Source: Sternotherus odoratus
Taxonomy: Eukaryota > Chordata > Testudines > Kinosternidae
Direction of reading: 5' to 3'
Length of the DNA stretch: 64,000 bases
Assembly (NCBI GenBank): GCA_032164245.1
Contig: JAVMKO010000005.1
Coordinates: forward strand, 42,002,133 to 42,066,132
This document shows positions 46,554 through 57,279 of the stretch, in pieces. Below the pieces are notes generated by a model. That model worked only from the letters and a program-made list of their open reading frames with translations. It did not search any database and was not told the DNA's origin. How positions within the stretch are numbered: position 1 is the stretch's first letter; every line of letters begins with the position of its first letter. The position numbers and the translations under genes are program-made.

Positions 46554-48370
46554 CCATCCAGCAACTTTCTAGGGCCCCCAAATTATTGTCAGAAGAGGCA
46601 AAACATGCCAGTCTTCATCCTTTCTAGAATAGAAATCACAGTGCAATAGCCAGATGCTAAATTTTACTTTGGTAAGTGCTTAAAATCCAAGATTTCCTTG
46701 TGGTCTACTAAGGCCTGGCCAGGGGGCTGTTTTATTTTTCAGTGATTTCCTGGGCCCCCAAAGTAGATCCGGTCATGAGACTCTAGAACCAGCCCTGCAC
46801 CCACTTATACTCCCTGCAACACAGCACCAGCTCAGAGTACCCCACCCCACTTCTGATAGCAGATGGAGGGTTGTGGGGTGGTCACTCACCCAAGTGTTGG
46901 CTCGCTGAGCCCTGCTCCCGGTGTGCCTGCCAGCGGCTGCACAGGCAGGGTAGCCACAGTATCACATAGTTGGCTCCTCGCTGCCAGGGTCAGTCCTGGG
47001 GTCTTGGATTTTTGTGTGTTTTTGCAGGGCGTGGGTGTCCCGTGATGCTTGGGGGTATGTTTTTAGGGGGGCAATGGGAGCCCTGTTAGAAAAAGTCCAG
47101 GAGCTGCAGGCACGGTGGCCTCCTGGGGAAGGGCCCCGACAACTTGCCAGGCTTGGGCCTGTGGCTAGACGAGGGAGCTGGGATCTGTAGGGGGAGGGTG
47201 GCTGAGTGCCTGGCACTTTCTGTCATTACCTACTAATAATTTCAAAGGGGAGACTGGGCCTGACTTGTGTGCGGTTGCTGGCCTTCCAGTGCAGTTTGCA
47301 AGAATGGGCCCCCTTGTTCCAGGATGGGGGAGGGGAGGGGGAAGGGGAAGGGGAGGAAAAGGGAATGGGAGAGATGAAGGCTCCAGCCTGACTCCCACCC
47401 CTGCCAGGCAACCTGCCCCAAAGCACCATGGGATGGGGTTATGTGGGGGTTGAGGCAAGGGGGCAGTGGGGAAGGAGGGGTTTGTGCAGCCAGCAGGGTG
47501 GGGGCTGAAGGGCGGGGGAAAGGGGATGGGGAAGGCCACAGGTTCGTTTTGCTGGGTGCCCATGAGGCAGGCCCAGCAGCCTGTGTGCTCTCCCTCCCTG
47601 GAGGATTCCCAGCCGAGCTTCCCTTGGCAATGCTGGCCTCCCCCCTGCCCAGGCACGTGCCTATGCCCCAACCTTGCCCCTCACGCTGTTCTCCCTGCTG
47701 GCACCCCTACGGCTCCCGCTGCCGGCTTTGGCAGGAGCTGAGCTGGGGCAGCCAAAGCAAACACAGCACAGGCCAGCGTGGGGAAATCTTCCCAGGGCCT
47801 GGAGCAGGGCTAGTGTCCTGCCCTGGCTGAAGGAGAAGGCAGCTGCTATCTGGCAGGGCCTGACTTCCATTGGCTTCTCCGGTGCCTGCCCAAGTCCTCA
47901 ATTCTGGGTGTGATGGCCTGAAGGGGGTGGTAGTGCTTGTCCAACAATACCTAGTGTGAGGGGTTAAAGCCAGAGGGGGGCACAAGCGCCTTGGCACATC
48001 CCTGGAGTGGGTATAGCATAGAGGGGAGCAGGGCAAGCACCGCAAACCCTGCTCTGGAGGGCCCATAGCTGCCATTTCAATGACCCACCCAGTCTGTGGC
48101 CACCACCATGAAGTGGTTTGTGCTATGGGCAGGCCAGAGCCCCCTCCCCACTCAGCACACAACAGATACTGCCAGCTGGAGCCTCTGAACAGCCTCTTTG
48201 CGCTGAAGAAATCAGATCCATTGGTCACAGCCAAGCAAAGCTGCATCTGCTCCCCAAAACTATCATAGAGCATGAAACCATTTAGCTATCTGTTCATGCC
48301 ATGGGTGTCCCATGATGCTTTAGGGACCCACAGCTGAGATAGACAGGATACCATGAGGGTAAGGGCAGAA
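46554..48370. other. Intergenic stretch; G-rich tract
   Basis: No gene seen. A purine tract with G-runs at 47326-47370 ('gggggaggggagggggaagg') could form a G-quadruplex. The segment ending 'tctagaaccagccctg' at about 46797 resembles the right end of a family D hAT-like element, but I found no left end. Confidence 0.5.
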
Positions 48371-48541
48371 CTCATAGACTTTATGGTCAGAATCATTATG
48401 ATCATCTAGTCTGACCTCCACAATGCAGGCTACACACTCACCCACAGCTTTCTGCCCCAGATCCCTAAACGGCCCCCTCAAGGACTGAACTCACAACCCT
48501 GGGATTAGCAGGCCAATGCTCAAATCACTAGGCTATCCTGG
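48371..48541 (-). mobile_element. tRNA-derived turtle SINE, copy 4, with a different LINE tail
   Basis: The minus strand has the same tRNA-like head as copies 1-3 (reverse of 'ctcaaggactgaactcacaa', 'ccaatgctcaaatcactagg'). Its tail (reverse of 'atggtcagaatcattatgat', 'catctagtctgacctcc') matches the CR1 3' ends at 14050-14100 and 41665-41715, not the tail of copy 3. It could instead be a SINE head beside an independent CR1 fragment, but the junction wording ('gccccagatccctaaacggc') matches that of copy 3. Confidence 0.8.
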
Positions 48542-49984
48542 GGGTGTAGGGAGCCCCTGTCCAGAATGTGGGATAGGACTTCAGTGCACTGGCTGAGCGG
48601 CATGGGGAAAACCTTGCTGGGTGCCTGTCACCCTGGTGTCTCATTCCAGCCGGCCCCATCTGCCCCTTTGACCAGCTGTGAATCCTGATTCATTTGCGAT
48701 GCTGGGTTATGACCTGCTCTGGGCGGGTTCACTTGTGCTTTTCTTGGCCCTGGATTGTGCTCTCCTGGTGATTAGACCTGAACATTTGCTTTCCACTTCC
48801 CCCTGTGAGCCCAGAGTCTGAATCACTCTCCTCCTCCACCCCCACTCCGGGCTGATGGGGGTGGGGGGGTGCTTTCCCCCCACCTCCATGCAGTCTGGCC
48901 CAGCTCACTTCAGGCCCTTTGTCCTATGACAGTGAGAGGTGTGTGAGTGGGGGAGCCCGTCATTTCCATGTTCCAGGGGTGTGTTAACCCTTCGCGGCTT
49001 TTCAGAAACCTGCTGAAATCTCAGCTCCTCTTCCCCGGCAGGAGAAATGGCATCCAGGAGGGTCATTAGCACGGCTTGCCCTTTTGGTCAGTACAGTGGG
49101 AGCAGTGCGGCATTCCCTAGGCATAGGGGCATCTCCTCTCCCCACTGTAAAAGTGGGTAGGGTGCTGTGCCCAGGCCAGGCTGGTAGTCCTGGGCCGTGA
49201 CAGCCACAGTCGGCTCGAGAAATCAGCCACAGCACAGGCAGGAGTGTTGCTGGCCTCTCCCTCTCTGCTGTAATCGGAGAGGGGCATTTGCTCTCCACTG
49301 ATCCAGTCCGTCCTTGCTCCCCCCCCCCCCCTGCCAATGTGCCGACCAGGGGGTCAGTTAGCGGGGATTACAACTCCCATTACAGGGCTGCCATCAGGCA
49401 CAACCAAGTTCCGGCCTGGGGTTCTCAGAGTGGACAAAGCAGTCGTGAGTGAGTGCAGGGCACAGTTGGGGGCACTCAGAGGATGGGGGAGGTGCAGGCC
49501 CCCCCCAAATATCCCCCTACATAGACCCCCTCCCAGGGCATCCAAAATAGGTGACTGTTTTATTTGGGCGGCAGCCAGTCAGTTTACTCCAGCCATGGCC
49601 CTGCCCGCACCGCAACAGGGCAGCCTGGCCTGGCGTAATGTGGGTGCAACCCTGGGCAGGGCCTGAAAGGCCTGAAGTCCGCTGCCCAGTGAAGAGTTAA
49701 TAGGCTGAGCTGCATGAGTCAAGGGCCCAGGTCTCCAGAAGCTGAAGGCTGGATTGTTTCCTTTCCCAGTCTCCCTGGCGGCCCCCCCCACCGCAGTGTA
49801 ATAGGAACCAGACTCAGCACTGGAGGGGGACTGAGCTCTGCTACATTCCCTCCACAAGTGCTTGCACAGCTGCTTTTCGGAGAAGAGTGTGTGTGAGTGT
49901 GCTGCCACCTGCTGATGGATGCCTGGACCTGCTCTCCCAACTACAACTGGGGACTGGCCTACATCCCCCATTCCCCCACCCTCC
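48542..49984. other. Intergenic stretch with no gene seen
   Basis: Only short frames. Poly-C at 49321-49331. I see no repeat family or exon I can support. Confidence 0.45.
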
Positions 49985-51267
49985 CATTACTGCACCCCGC
50001 AGCGCTGCACTGTTATCACACACCGCCCCTGCAGGGCACCCCACAGCACTGCAATCACACACCGCCCCTGCAGGGCACCCCACAGCACTGCAATCACACA
50101 CTGCCCCTGCAGGGCACCCCACAGCACTGCACTGTTATCACACACCGCCCCTGCAGGGCACCCCGCAGCGCTGCACTGTTATCACACACCGCCCCTGCAG
50201 GGCACCCCGCAGCGCTGCACTGTTATCACACACCGCCCCTGCAGGGCACCCCGCAGCGCTGAAATCACACACCGCCCCTGCAGGGCACCCCGCAGCGCTG
50301 AAATCACACACCGCCCCTGCAGGGCACCCCGCAGCACTGCACTGTTATCGCACACCGCCCCTGCAGGGCACCCCGCAGCACTGCACTGTTATCACACACC
50401 GCCCCTGCTGGGCACCCCACAGCACTGCACTATCACACACCGCCCCTGCAGGGCACCCCGCAGCGCTGCACTGTTATCACACACCGCCCCTGCTGGGCAC
50501 CCCGCAGCGCTGCAATCACACACCTCCCCTGCAGGGCACCCCGCAGCACTGCACTGTTATCGCACATCGCCCCTGCAGGGCACCCCACAGCACTGCACTG
50601 TTATCACACACCGCCCCTGCAGGGCACCCCACAGCACTGCACTGTTATCACACACCGCCCCTGCAGGGCACCCCGCAGCACTGCACTGTTATCACACACC
50701 GCCCCTGCTGGGCACCCCACAGCACTGCAATCACACACCGCCGCTGCAGGGCACCCCACAGCACTGCACTGTTATCACACACCGCCCCTGCAGGGCACCC
50801 CACAGCACTGCACTGTTATCACACACCGCCCCTGCAGGGCACCCCACAGCGCTGCACTGTTATCACACACCGCCCCTGCAGGGCACCCCGCAGCGCTGCA
50901 CTGTTATCACACACCGCCCCTGCAGGGCACCCCGCAGCGCTGCACTGTTATCACACACCGCCCCTGCAGGGCACCCCGCAGCGCTGCACTGTTATCACAC
51001 ACCGCCCCTGCAGGGCACCCCGCAGCGCTGCACTGTTATCACACACCGCCCCTGCAGGGCACCCCGCAGCGCTGCACTGTTATCACACACCGCCCCTGCA
51101 GGGCACCCCGCAGCGCTGCACTGTTATCACACACCGCCCCTGCAGGGCACCCCGCAGCGCTGCACTGTTATCACACACCGCCCCTGCAGGGCACCCCGCA
51201 GCGCTGCACTGTTATCACACACCGCCCCTGCAGGGCACCCCGCAGCGCTGCACTGTTATCACACACT
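49985..51267. repeat. 44-bp minisatellite, about 29 units
   Basis: The main unit is 44 bp: 'tgcactgttatcacacaccg', 'cccctgcagggcaccccgca', 'gcgc'. A shorter 39-bp form lacks five bases of 'ctgtta' (clear at 50050-50127). The right half (50840-51260) is nearly perfect, and the left half mixes 'cacagcac', 'cgcagcac' and 'ctgctgggc' variants. Because no unit contains a stop in two plus-strand frames, long false frames of about 480 codons run through it. Confidence 0.97.
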
Positions 51268-53051
51268 CTCACAGTCTGTCTGGGCCTATTCAGAGACAAT
51301 GGGGCTCAGCAGACCTGTGACCCAGCCCGCTCACCTCCCTAGGTGGGGTGACTGCTGACAGTCATGTGACTGGTGAATCATGTCACCCCATTGGGTTAGA
51401 AAAGACAGAGACTTGGAGAAGGCTGCTGAGGGCTGCAGTTTGGCAAGGCTCTGGCAGGAAACGATGATATGCCAGGGGAGCAGGGACTCCAGGCAGGAAG
51501 GCCTGGGGAGGGGCAGGGGTGGCTGCTCAGGAAGGAGCAGGGGCCAGCACAAGGAAGCTGGGGGAAGGAATGGAAGGGAACCCGGAAAGGGGGAAAAGCT
51601 GGGCCCTCAGGGCAGGCCGTCTGAGGAGTTTCTGAGCTAGAGAAGACCAACCAGCCCTGTAGCCAGGCCCAGTGTGAAAACGGTGTTTCGTTTTTGGCCT
51701 CGTATACCCGGGATGGGGTGGCCCTTTTGTTTAGGCCTTAGCCGGAGGGCCAAGTTACTGCAACAACCAAAACAGGCTGTGAAATGATTGAGGAGCTTGG
51801 AAGAGAGGGAAACTGAGGCATGGATGTTGCGGGACCACCTTCTGCCCAAGAGGGTACTCTGGAGGCCAGGGCTGGAGCCTCCAGTGCTGCCCCCCAATCA
51901 CACACACACTAAGGCAGCCTGAGGGGCTGGTCCGGTCTGGGGTTTTGATTTGGCCCTTTATGGCAATCAGGGCCTGCTTTGGTTCCCGGTTTGGGTTCAG
52001 AGCCCTGGTTTTGGGGGTGGCTGGCACCAGGGCTGTGCAGGACATGGCCCATCTGGCTTACACATGTCCACCTCCCCCATCCCGTTCGACGGACCACCTG
52101 GAAATGTTCCGGAGCAGACCCTGGCCCCTGAGATTCCCCCAGGACACCGGCTGTGGTTACTGGGATGGAAACAGTTCCCCTTCCCCCCATTACGGCACCT
52201 CTTAAGGCTCTCATAGGCTGGAAAGCTTCACTCATCCCCTTCATCCCTGGTTGGAAGGGTCTGCCCCATCCCACTCCCATGGCCTCCCATTGGCTGAGGA
52301 AGGAGGCAGATTGGGGGGAAGGATCCCAGAGCTGGTAAGTGATCAGAGTTTTCTTATAGCAAATTAAGTTCCTGGCTCAGAAGAAGGCATTGTTCTAGCT
52401 GAGCTTCCCCAGCCCTTCCTCTCCAGCCCCATGGCATAGGGTCTGGCCCTGGGCTCCATCTGGGTCCTAAACTGTCCCCAGGGGCCTGCGTAGTCATGTT
52501 AGGCCCAGGGACATGCTGCCACGGGCAGAGCAGGGCTGTGATCAGAGGTCCTTCAGGGATTGGGTCCAGCCCCGGGCCTAGTGTTTTACCCTGGCTGTTC
52601 CCTTTTAAAATGCTCTCCCTCCTGGAGGCGGCCCAATGCCAGGGCCTTATTTCTGGCTTCCCAGATCTGCTTCTTCAGAAGCCCTGGGCGGCAGAGGGGC
52701 TTTGCAGTAGCGGAGTTTGACATCCTTGGCCCAGCTGGTGCTGTAGGGGTGAAGTCTTCGCACCACACGACTGTGCAGAGCATGGGGCTGCAAGGATTCC
52801 TTGGGGATGGAGCTTAACCACTCCAGGACTGCATTTCCCATGAGCCCCTCTGCCCATGCCCCTACTTCCCCCTGCTCCCCCACCTCATCAATTTGCATCC
52901 CCACCCCAGCCCAGAGATTTATAGACAAGTCTCCACTTTCTTCAGCTTCCCCACTGATGCTGCAGGCCTAGCTCCTAGTGGGGCAGGATGGGAAGGGGCC
53001 TGCCCCATATGGGCTGCGGGGACTGACTCCTGTGGCCTGAGAAGTAGACTG
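51268..53051. other. Intergenic stretch with no gene seen
   Basis: No gene or element recognised. Short frames only. Confidence 0.45.
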
Positions 53052-53189
53052 CAGGGCCGGCTCCAGGCACTAGCAGAGGGAGCACGTGCCTGGGGTAGCA
53101 CATGCTAAGGGGCAGCACTTTTGCCTCGACAATTTCGGCCACCCTTTTTTTTTTTGCTTGGGGCGGCAAAAGAGGTAGAGCTGGCCCTG
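53052..53189. mobile_element. 138-bp hAT-type MITE, family D
   Basis: Ends CAGGGCCGGCTCCAGG and TAGAGCTGGCCCTG. Flanks GTAGACTG (53044-53051) and GTAGCCTG (53190-53197) match at 7 of 8. The interior has 'ggggcagcacttttgcctcg', a T-run and 'gcttggggcggcaaaag'. Related sequence lies at 61142-61260 and 62185-62235. Confidence 0.87.
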
Positions 53190-53334
53190 GTAGCCTGGCT
53201 ACTTTTGGCTGGTTCCACTTTGTTACACTGGATCCTGGCAGGGCTAGTCAGCATGGGCTGCTGCTTCTGCTTCTGAGCTTAGCCACAAGGATAGGGGGAT
53301 GATCCACGTCCAGCTCCAGGACAAGATTTTCCTT

Positions 53335-53590
53335 CCCTGCCCACGCCAGCTAGACGCCAGCGCTGCAAGCTTCCTCGGAGCAGTACTCTGCCCATTCCAG
53401 CTAATACCCAGCGCTGCGAGCTTCCTTGGAACAGTGCCCTGCCCCCGCCAGCTGGACCCCAGTGCTATGAGCTTCCTTAAAGCATTGCCCTGCCCATGCC
53501 AGCTGGACCCCAGCACTACGAGCTTCCTCAGAGCAGTGCCTTAGCAATGCCAGCTAGTCTGCAGCATTGTGCATTTCCTCAGAGCTTTGT
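53335..53590. repeat. 51-bp tandem repeat upstream of HYAL1
   Basis: About five units with an exact 51-bp spacing (the word 'agcttcc' starts at 53368, 53419, 53470 and 53521). The unit reads like 'ccagctggaccccagcgctg', 'cgagcttccttggagcagtg', 'ccctgcccatg'. Since 51 is 17 codons, one frame on each strand stays open with a 17-residue repeat. I see no exon signals that would make it coding. Confidence 0.88.
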
Positions 53591-54321
53591 CTTTGTTGCC
53601 GTGGCTCGGATTCTGGACTTCCAGTTTAGCACTGCAGCTCTGGCCCATGTTCCGTTGACCCCCCTGCTATCCCCTTGACCCCGTCTCCTTCTCTCCGCTC
53701 ACAGGTAAATCTTTAACCTGGGCACAGAGCAGCCAACCCAGGGCTCTTCCACTCCATCTGCAAACATTGCTTTTCCTTTGGAGCAGCAGCCCGGGCAGCA
53801 TGGCCCAGCAGTCCCTTCACGTGGGGAAAACACACCCCACCCCCTCTGTGGACAGGAATGCAAGGAAAAGAGGGAGGGGCCATGGAAAAGAGGGAGGGTT
53901 TGGTATCTCCCTAGGGGACGAGAGGGTGGGAGGGAATAGGACCCACTGACACGTCAGCCAAGGTCATGGGGAGGGCAAAGCTCTGGAGCCAGTGCCAGGC
54001 CTCCCACCGCAAGTCCTTGCGAAAGCCAGTGGTTTGATCCCAACCCTCGCTCATCTGAGGGAAAAGTCTGGGAGTTATTAGGAGGGACGATGCAGAGACG
54101 AACCAGCAGGAATTAGCTTTGGAAAGTTGACAGCGTTCGGCTCTCCTGGGGGCAGCAGGAATCCAATCCCCATCTCTCCAGGTTCCCCATCCCTGAGGGG
54201 TTGAGTGGGGAAACTGGGCAGCGGGGGCTTCCACTGAGATTTCGTGCTCCTGATTTGGAGAGCCGGGCCCCCAGGAGCTCTCCCGAGGCCTCAACGCCAG
54301 CCATTGGCAGGCAGACTCAAC

Positions 54322-55230
54322 ATGGCGGCCGCCGCATTCCTGCTGCCCTGGGTGTGCTTGCTGAGCCTGGTCCCGGCGGCTCTAAGTGTGGCAGGCAGGG
54401 GCCCCGTTCTCTGGGATCGTCCTTTCGTCACAGTGTGGAACGCCCCGAGCCAGGAGTGCGGCACGAAATACCATGTGCCCCTTGACCTGGGGATCTTCGA
54501 TGTGGTGCTGAACCGTGACGAGTCCTTCCTGGGCCGGGAGATCGCCCTCTTCTACAGCAACACGCTGGGCCTCTATCCACATTACACCCCAGAGGGGACG
54601 GCAGCCAACGGGGGCGTCCCCCAGAACGGCAGCCTCCAGGCCCACCTGGGCAAGGCCCAGCATGACATCCAAGCTGCCATCTTGGAGCCAGGCTTCCGGG
54701 GCCTGGCGGTGATTGACTGGGAGAGCTGGCGCCCCGTGTGGGCTCGCAACTGGGACGCCTTGGAGCTCTACAAGGAGAAGTCCCAAGAGCTGGTCCGGGA
54801 GCGGCACCCTGACTGGCCCCTGGACAAGGTGGCCGCGGAAGCTCAGGAGGAATTTGAGCAAAGCGCCCAGGCCTTCATGGAGCAGACCCTGGCGCTTGGC
54901 AAGAGCCTGCGGCCTGGGGGCTTCTGGGGTTTCTATGGCTTCCCCAGCTGCTATAACTCTGATTTCAAAGCTGCCAACTACACCGGGGAGTGTCCAGCCG
55001 TGGAGCAGCGGCGGAACGAGCAGCTCTCCTGGCTCTGGAACCAAAGCCGGGCTCTCTACCCCAGCATCTACCTGCCCAAGGAGCTCCGGCTGACGGACCA
55101 GGTTGGCAAGTTCGTCCGGCACCGTGTGGCTGAGGCGTTCCGAGTGCAGGGGCAGACAGGGACAGGCACCCTCTCAGTCCTACCTTACGCCCGCATCCAG
55201 TACGACTTCACGGAGGACTTCCTCTCACAG
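54322..55230 (+). CDS. HYAL1: HYAL1 coding exon 1: signal peptide and catalytic core
   Basis: Encodes residues 1-303. The ATG at 54322 begins a normal signal peptide. The open frame extends 26 codons upstream without another ATG, so this start is favoured. The exon ends CTCTCACAG|GTGATA at 55231. It corresponds to HYAL2 exon 1 (309 codons). An inverted CCAAT word (CCATTGG) lies at 54301-54307. A non-coding upstream exon is likely, but I could not place it. Confidence 0.93.
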
Positions 55231-56389
55231 GTGATACCCTCCGCAAGTGTTGCTGTGTCCCCCCCCCCCCCAGGCATGCCATCTCCCCACTTTCACAGAG
55301 ATGCCAATGGCTCAAGTCTGGCCTGTCCCAGGGGCCTGCGGGATTGGAGGCTGGGGGTGTGGGCAGGGCGTGTGGGAGGGCATCCCCTAACTGCCAGGCA
55401 AGGGGGCTGCATGAGGCAGAGGCCAGCTTTAGGGGTGGAGGTGTTTCCCATCTTCTAGTTTAGGTCCTCTCCGCTATTGCTTACCAGTGTCGCCGGGGCC
55501 AAGGAGCAGCCGTTGGCGGGGAAGGGGCAGCGGGAGGAAGTCTGGCAGGATGGGTTAGTTCAGAGGAGTGGGGGGTGGAGAAGCCTTGGAGGGCAGAAGA
55601 TTGACAGGGATCCCAGCGGGAGATGTGTGAGGGACAAGGGCCATATCCCGGGCCATGGGGCCAGAGGAGAGAGATGTTTTCATACAAGATAAAGCTCTGT
55701 GCTCCCGGAGGGTCTCTCTCCATTTGGCCCTGGCATTTTCCTTGCACCTCCGGGAAAGAAAATACTCCCAACTTGACCAACTCTCCACCCCTCTCCCATT
55801 CCAGCTTAGCAGAGACCTGTCTTTGTTGCACTGCTGTGGCCCCCAGGGGCCCCGAGTGGTTAGCCAGCAGCTGGGGCCTTGCTGGGTTGTTTCTGAGTCA
55901 GGTTGTTTATTTGCAAAGACTGGGCACAAAGTCCAGCTTCCCCAAACAGAAAGAAACAAACAGCCAGCAGTTTCCTTATGGAAAAATCCCCAGGCCTGCC
56001 TCTTCAGACAGTACTGGGCCCATTGAGCTCTGTCCCTCTGCCCTCTCAGGGCTATGACCACTCCCTGCCTGCTGGTCACCTCTGCTCACCCCCACACAGC
56101 TTGCCAAACCAGCCCCTTGCCCCTGCATTTGCCATTGGGGAACCCCTCAGCCCACATAGTTTACCTTCTGATCAGGGCTTGCCATTGCCTTGGATGGGGG
56201 CTTCTGCTGTTTCCAGCTATGTCACTACATAAAGGGGCTTAATTGCTCCTTCCCTTAAGCCTGCAGGAAAGTTTCTTTAACCAGGAGTGTGATTATAGAT
56301 CAAAGACCTGCTGGCTGGCAGTCAGTCATTAACACCTGTCAGCACAACACGGCTTTGCATGTGGGCAGCGAGGCCATGGCGCTGTCTTT

Positions 56390-56424
<35 letters not shown>

Positions 56425-57272
56425 CTCAATCTGGCTTGAGGCAGCGGGTGCTGGTGGTTGTCTCCTGTTGTGGGGGAAGGGGAATCTGTGCGGGAAGGAA
56501 CAGCCTTCCACCCCTCCCAGCTGTTGGTAGCCAACGCTGTTATCTTAATGGTGATTCTCTGCTTCTTGCAGGAGGACTTGGTCCACACCATTGGGGAAAG
56601 TGCTTCTCAAGGCGCCTCAGGGGTTGTGCTGTGGGGCAGCGAGGATTACAGTCACTCACGGGTGCGTTATGGCCGCTTATGGGTTGGGAATGGGAATCCT
56701 GGCTGGAGTGTGGATGCTCCTTTGCTCAGAGGATGGGAAGGTGTGTGTGTGTGGGGGGGGGTATCTCGTGCGACTCAGTTCCCAGGTGTGTGTGTGATGC
56801 TGAGAGTGGGACCCCTGTGGTCTGGTTCCCCTTGTACTCCCGAGCTGGGAGGGCAGGTCCTGAGGGGACTGTGTGGAAGGGGATCACAGCAGGAAAATGG
56901 GCCCCTCTTCTCCCCTGAGAGCGCCCTGCCTGGGTCTGTACTGTGCCCCCCCTACAGGAGTCCTGCCTGGCACTGAAGGAGTATGTGGACAGGAGCCTGG
57001 GCCACTACATCATGAACGTGACCAGCAGCGCTGCACTGTGCAGTCTCGCGGTGTGCTCCAGCCATGGGCGCTGTGTGCGGCGGGCCGGGCACCCCGATGC
57101 CTTCCTGCACCTCAGCGCCTCCAGCTTCACCATCCGGAGGCACCGCAGCCGGCCCCGCCTCCAGGGACAGCTGGCAAAGCAGGAGCAAGCCAAGCTGGTG
57201 GAAGAATTCAGCTGCCAGTGCTACACTGGCTGGGCAGGGACCCGGTGTGAACGCGAGAGCAACCCAGGGTGA
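54322..57272 (+). CDS. HYAL1: Hyaluronidase-1-like, lysosomal/secreted (three coding exons)
   Basis: Glycoside hydrolase family 56. In mammals HYAL1 is the acid-active lysosomal enzyme that degrades hyaluronan to small oligosaccharides after HYAL2. Coding exons are 54322-55230, 56572-56661 and 56958-57272, joined between codons. The product is 437 residues, against 435 in human as I recall. Signal peptide 1-22 (MAAAAFLLPWVCLLSLVPAA), catalytic D132 and E134 in VIDWESWRP, cysteines 46, 210, 224 and 336 at family positions, EGF-like cysteines 361-430, sequons at N102, N219, N240 and N353. It lacks the hydrophobic C-terminus of HYAL2, so it is soluble. GFYGFPSCYNSDF, NYTGECP and HRVAEAFRV favour HYAL1. 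Exon 2 and the LGLYPHYTPEGTAANGG segment also resemble HYAL3, so a HYAL1/HYAL3-like gene is the alternative. Confidence 0.92.
55925..56320. repeat. Unclassified dispersed repeat, copy 2
   Basis: Homologous to 12055-12500 in the same orientation. It shares 'agcagtttccttatggaaaa'-like wording, 'gcttgccaaaccagcccctt', 'gccattgccttggatggggg' and 'cttaattgctccttccctta'. It lies in an intron and has no coding potential that I can support. Confidence 0.7.
56391..56421. repeat. (CA)n microsatellite
   Basis: About 15 uninterrupted CA units in HYAL1 coding intron 1, about 150 bp upstream of exon 2. Confidence 0.98.
56572..56661 (+). CDS. HYAL1: HYAL1 coding exon 2 (90 nt)
   Basis: Residues 304-333: EDLVHTIGESASQGASG, then VVLWGSEDYSHSR. 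The acceptor is TTCTTGCAG and the donor CACGG|GTGCGT at 56662. Length and phase are identical to HYAL2 exon 2. Confidence 0.93.
56958..57272 (+). CDS. HYAL1: HYAL1 coding exon 3: EGF-like C-terminus
   Basis: Residues 334-437 after the acceptor CCCTACAG. It starts ESCLALKEYVDRSLGHYIMN. EGF-like cysteines are 361, 366, 372, 419, 421 and 430 (CSSHGRC, then SCQCYTGWAGTRC). It ends ESNPG and a TGA at 57270-57272. The bases CCAGG|GTGAGA at the stop also look like a splice donor. The predicted length fits the family, so I keep the stop. Confidence 0.92.
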   Translation, partial: ESCLALKEYVDRSLGHYIMNVTSSAALCSLAVCSSHGRCVRRAGHPDAFLHLSASSFTIRRHRSRPRLQGQLAKQEQAKLVEEFSCQCYTGWAGTRCERESNPG

Positions 57273-57279
57273 GAGCCTC

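Larger units (their letters stand above)
55231..56571 (+). other. HYAL1 coding intron 1
   Basis: 1.34-kb intron with donor GTGATA and acceptor TTCTTGCAG. It contains a C-run at 55260-55271, the second copy of an unclassified dispersed repeat (55925-56320) and a (CA)n microsatellite at 56391-56421. Confidence 0.85.

Noticed and set aside
49985..51267. CRISPR-like array
   Set aside because: It is a head-to-tail tandem repeat without spacers in a vertebrate locus.
49887..51358. Two overlapping plus-strand open frames of about 480 codons rich in His, Pro, Ala and Thr
   Set aside because: They are produced by the 44-bp minisatellite, which has no stop in two frames. Unit length is not a multiple of three, so each unit is read in rotating frames. 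No start, splice or family evidence.
54244..54321. Upstream extension of the HYAL1 frame by 26 codons
   Set aside because: There is no ATG in it, and the ATG at 54322 gives a proper signal peptide and the family's usual length.
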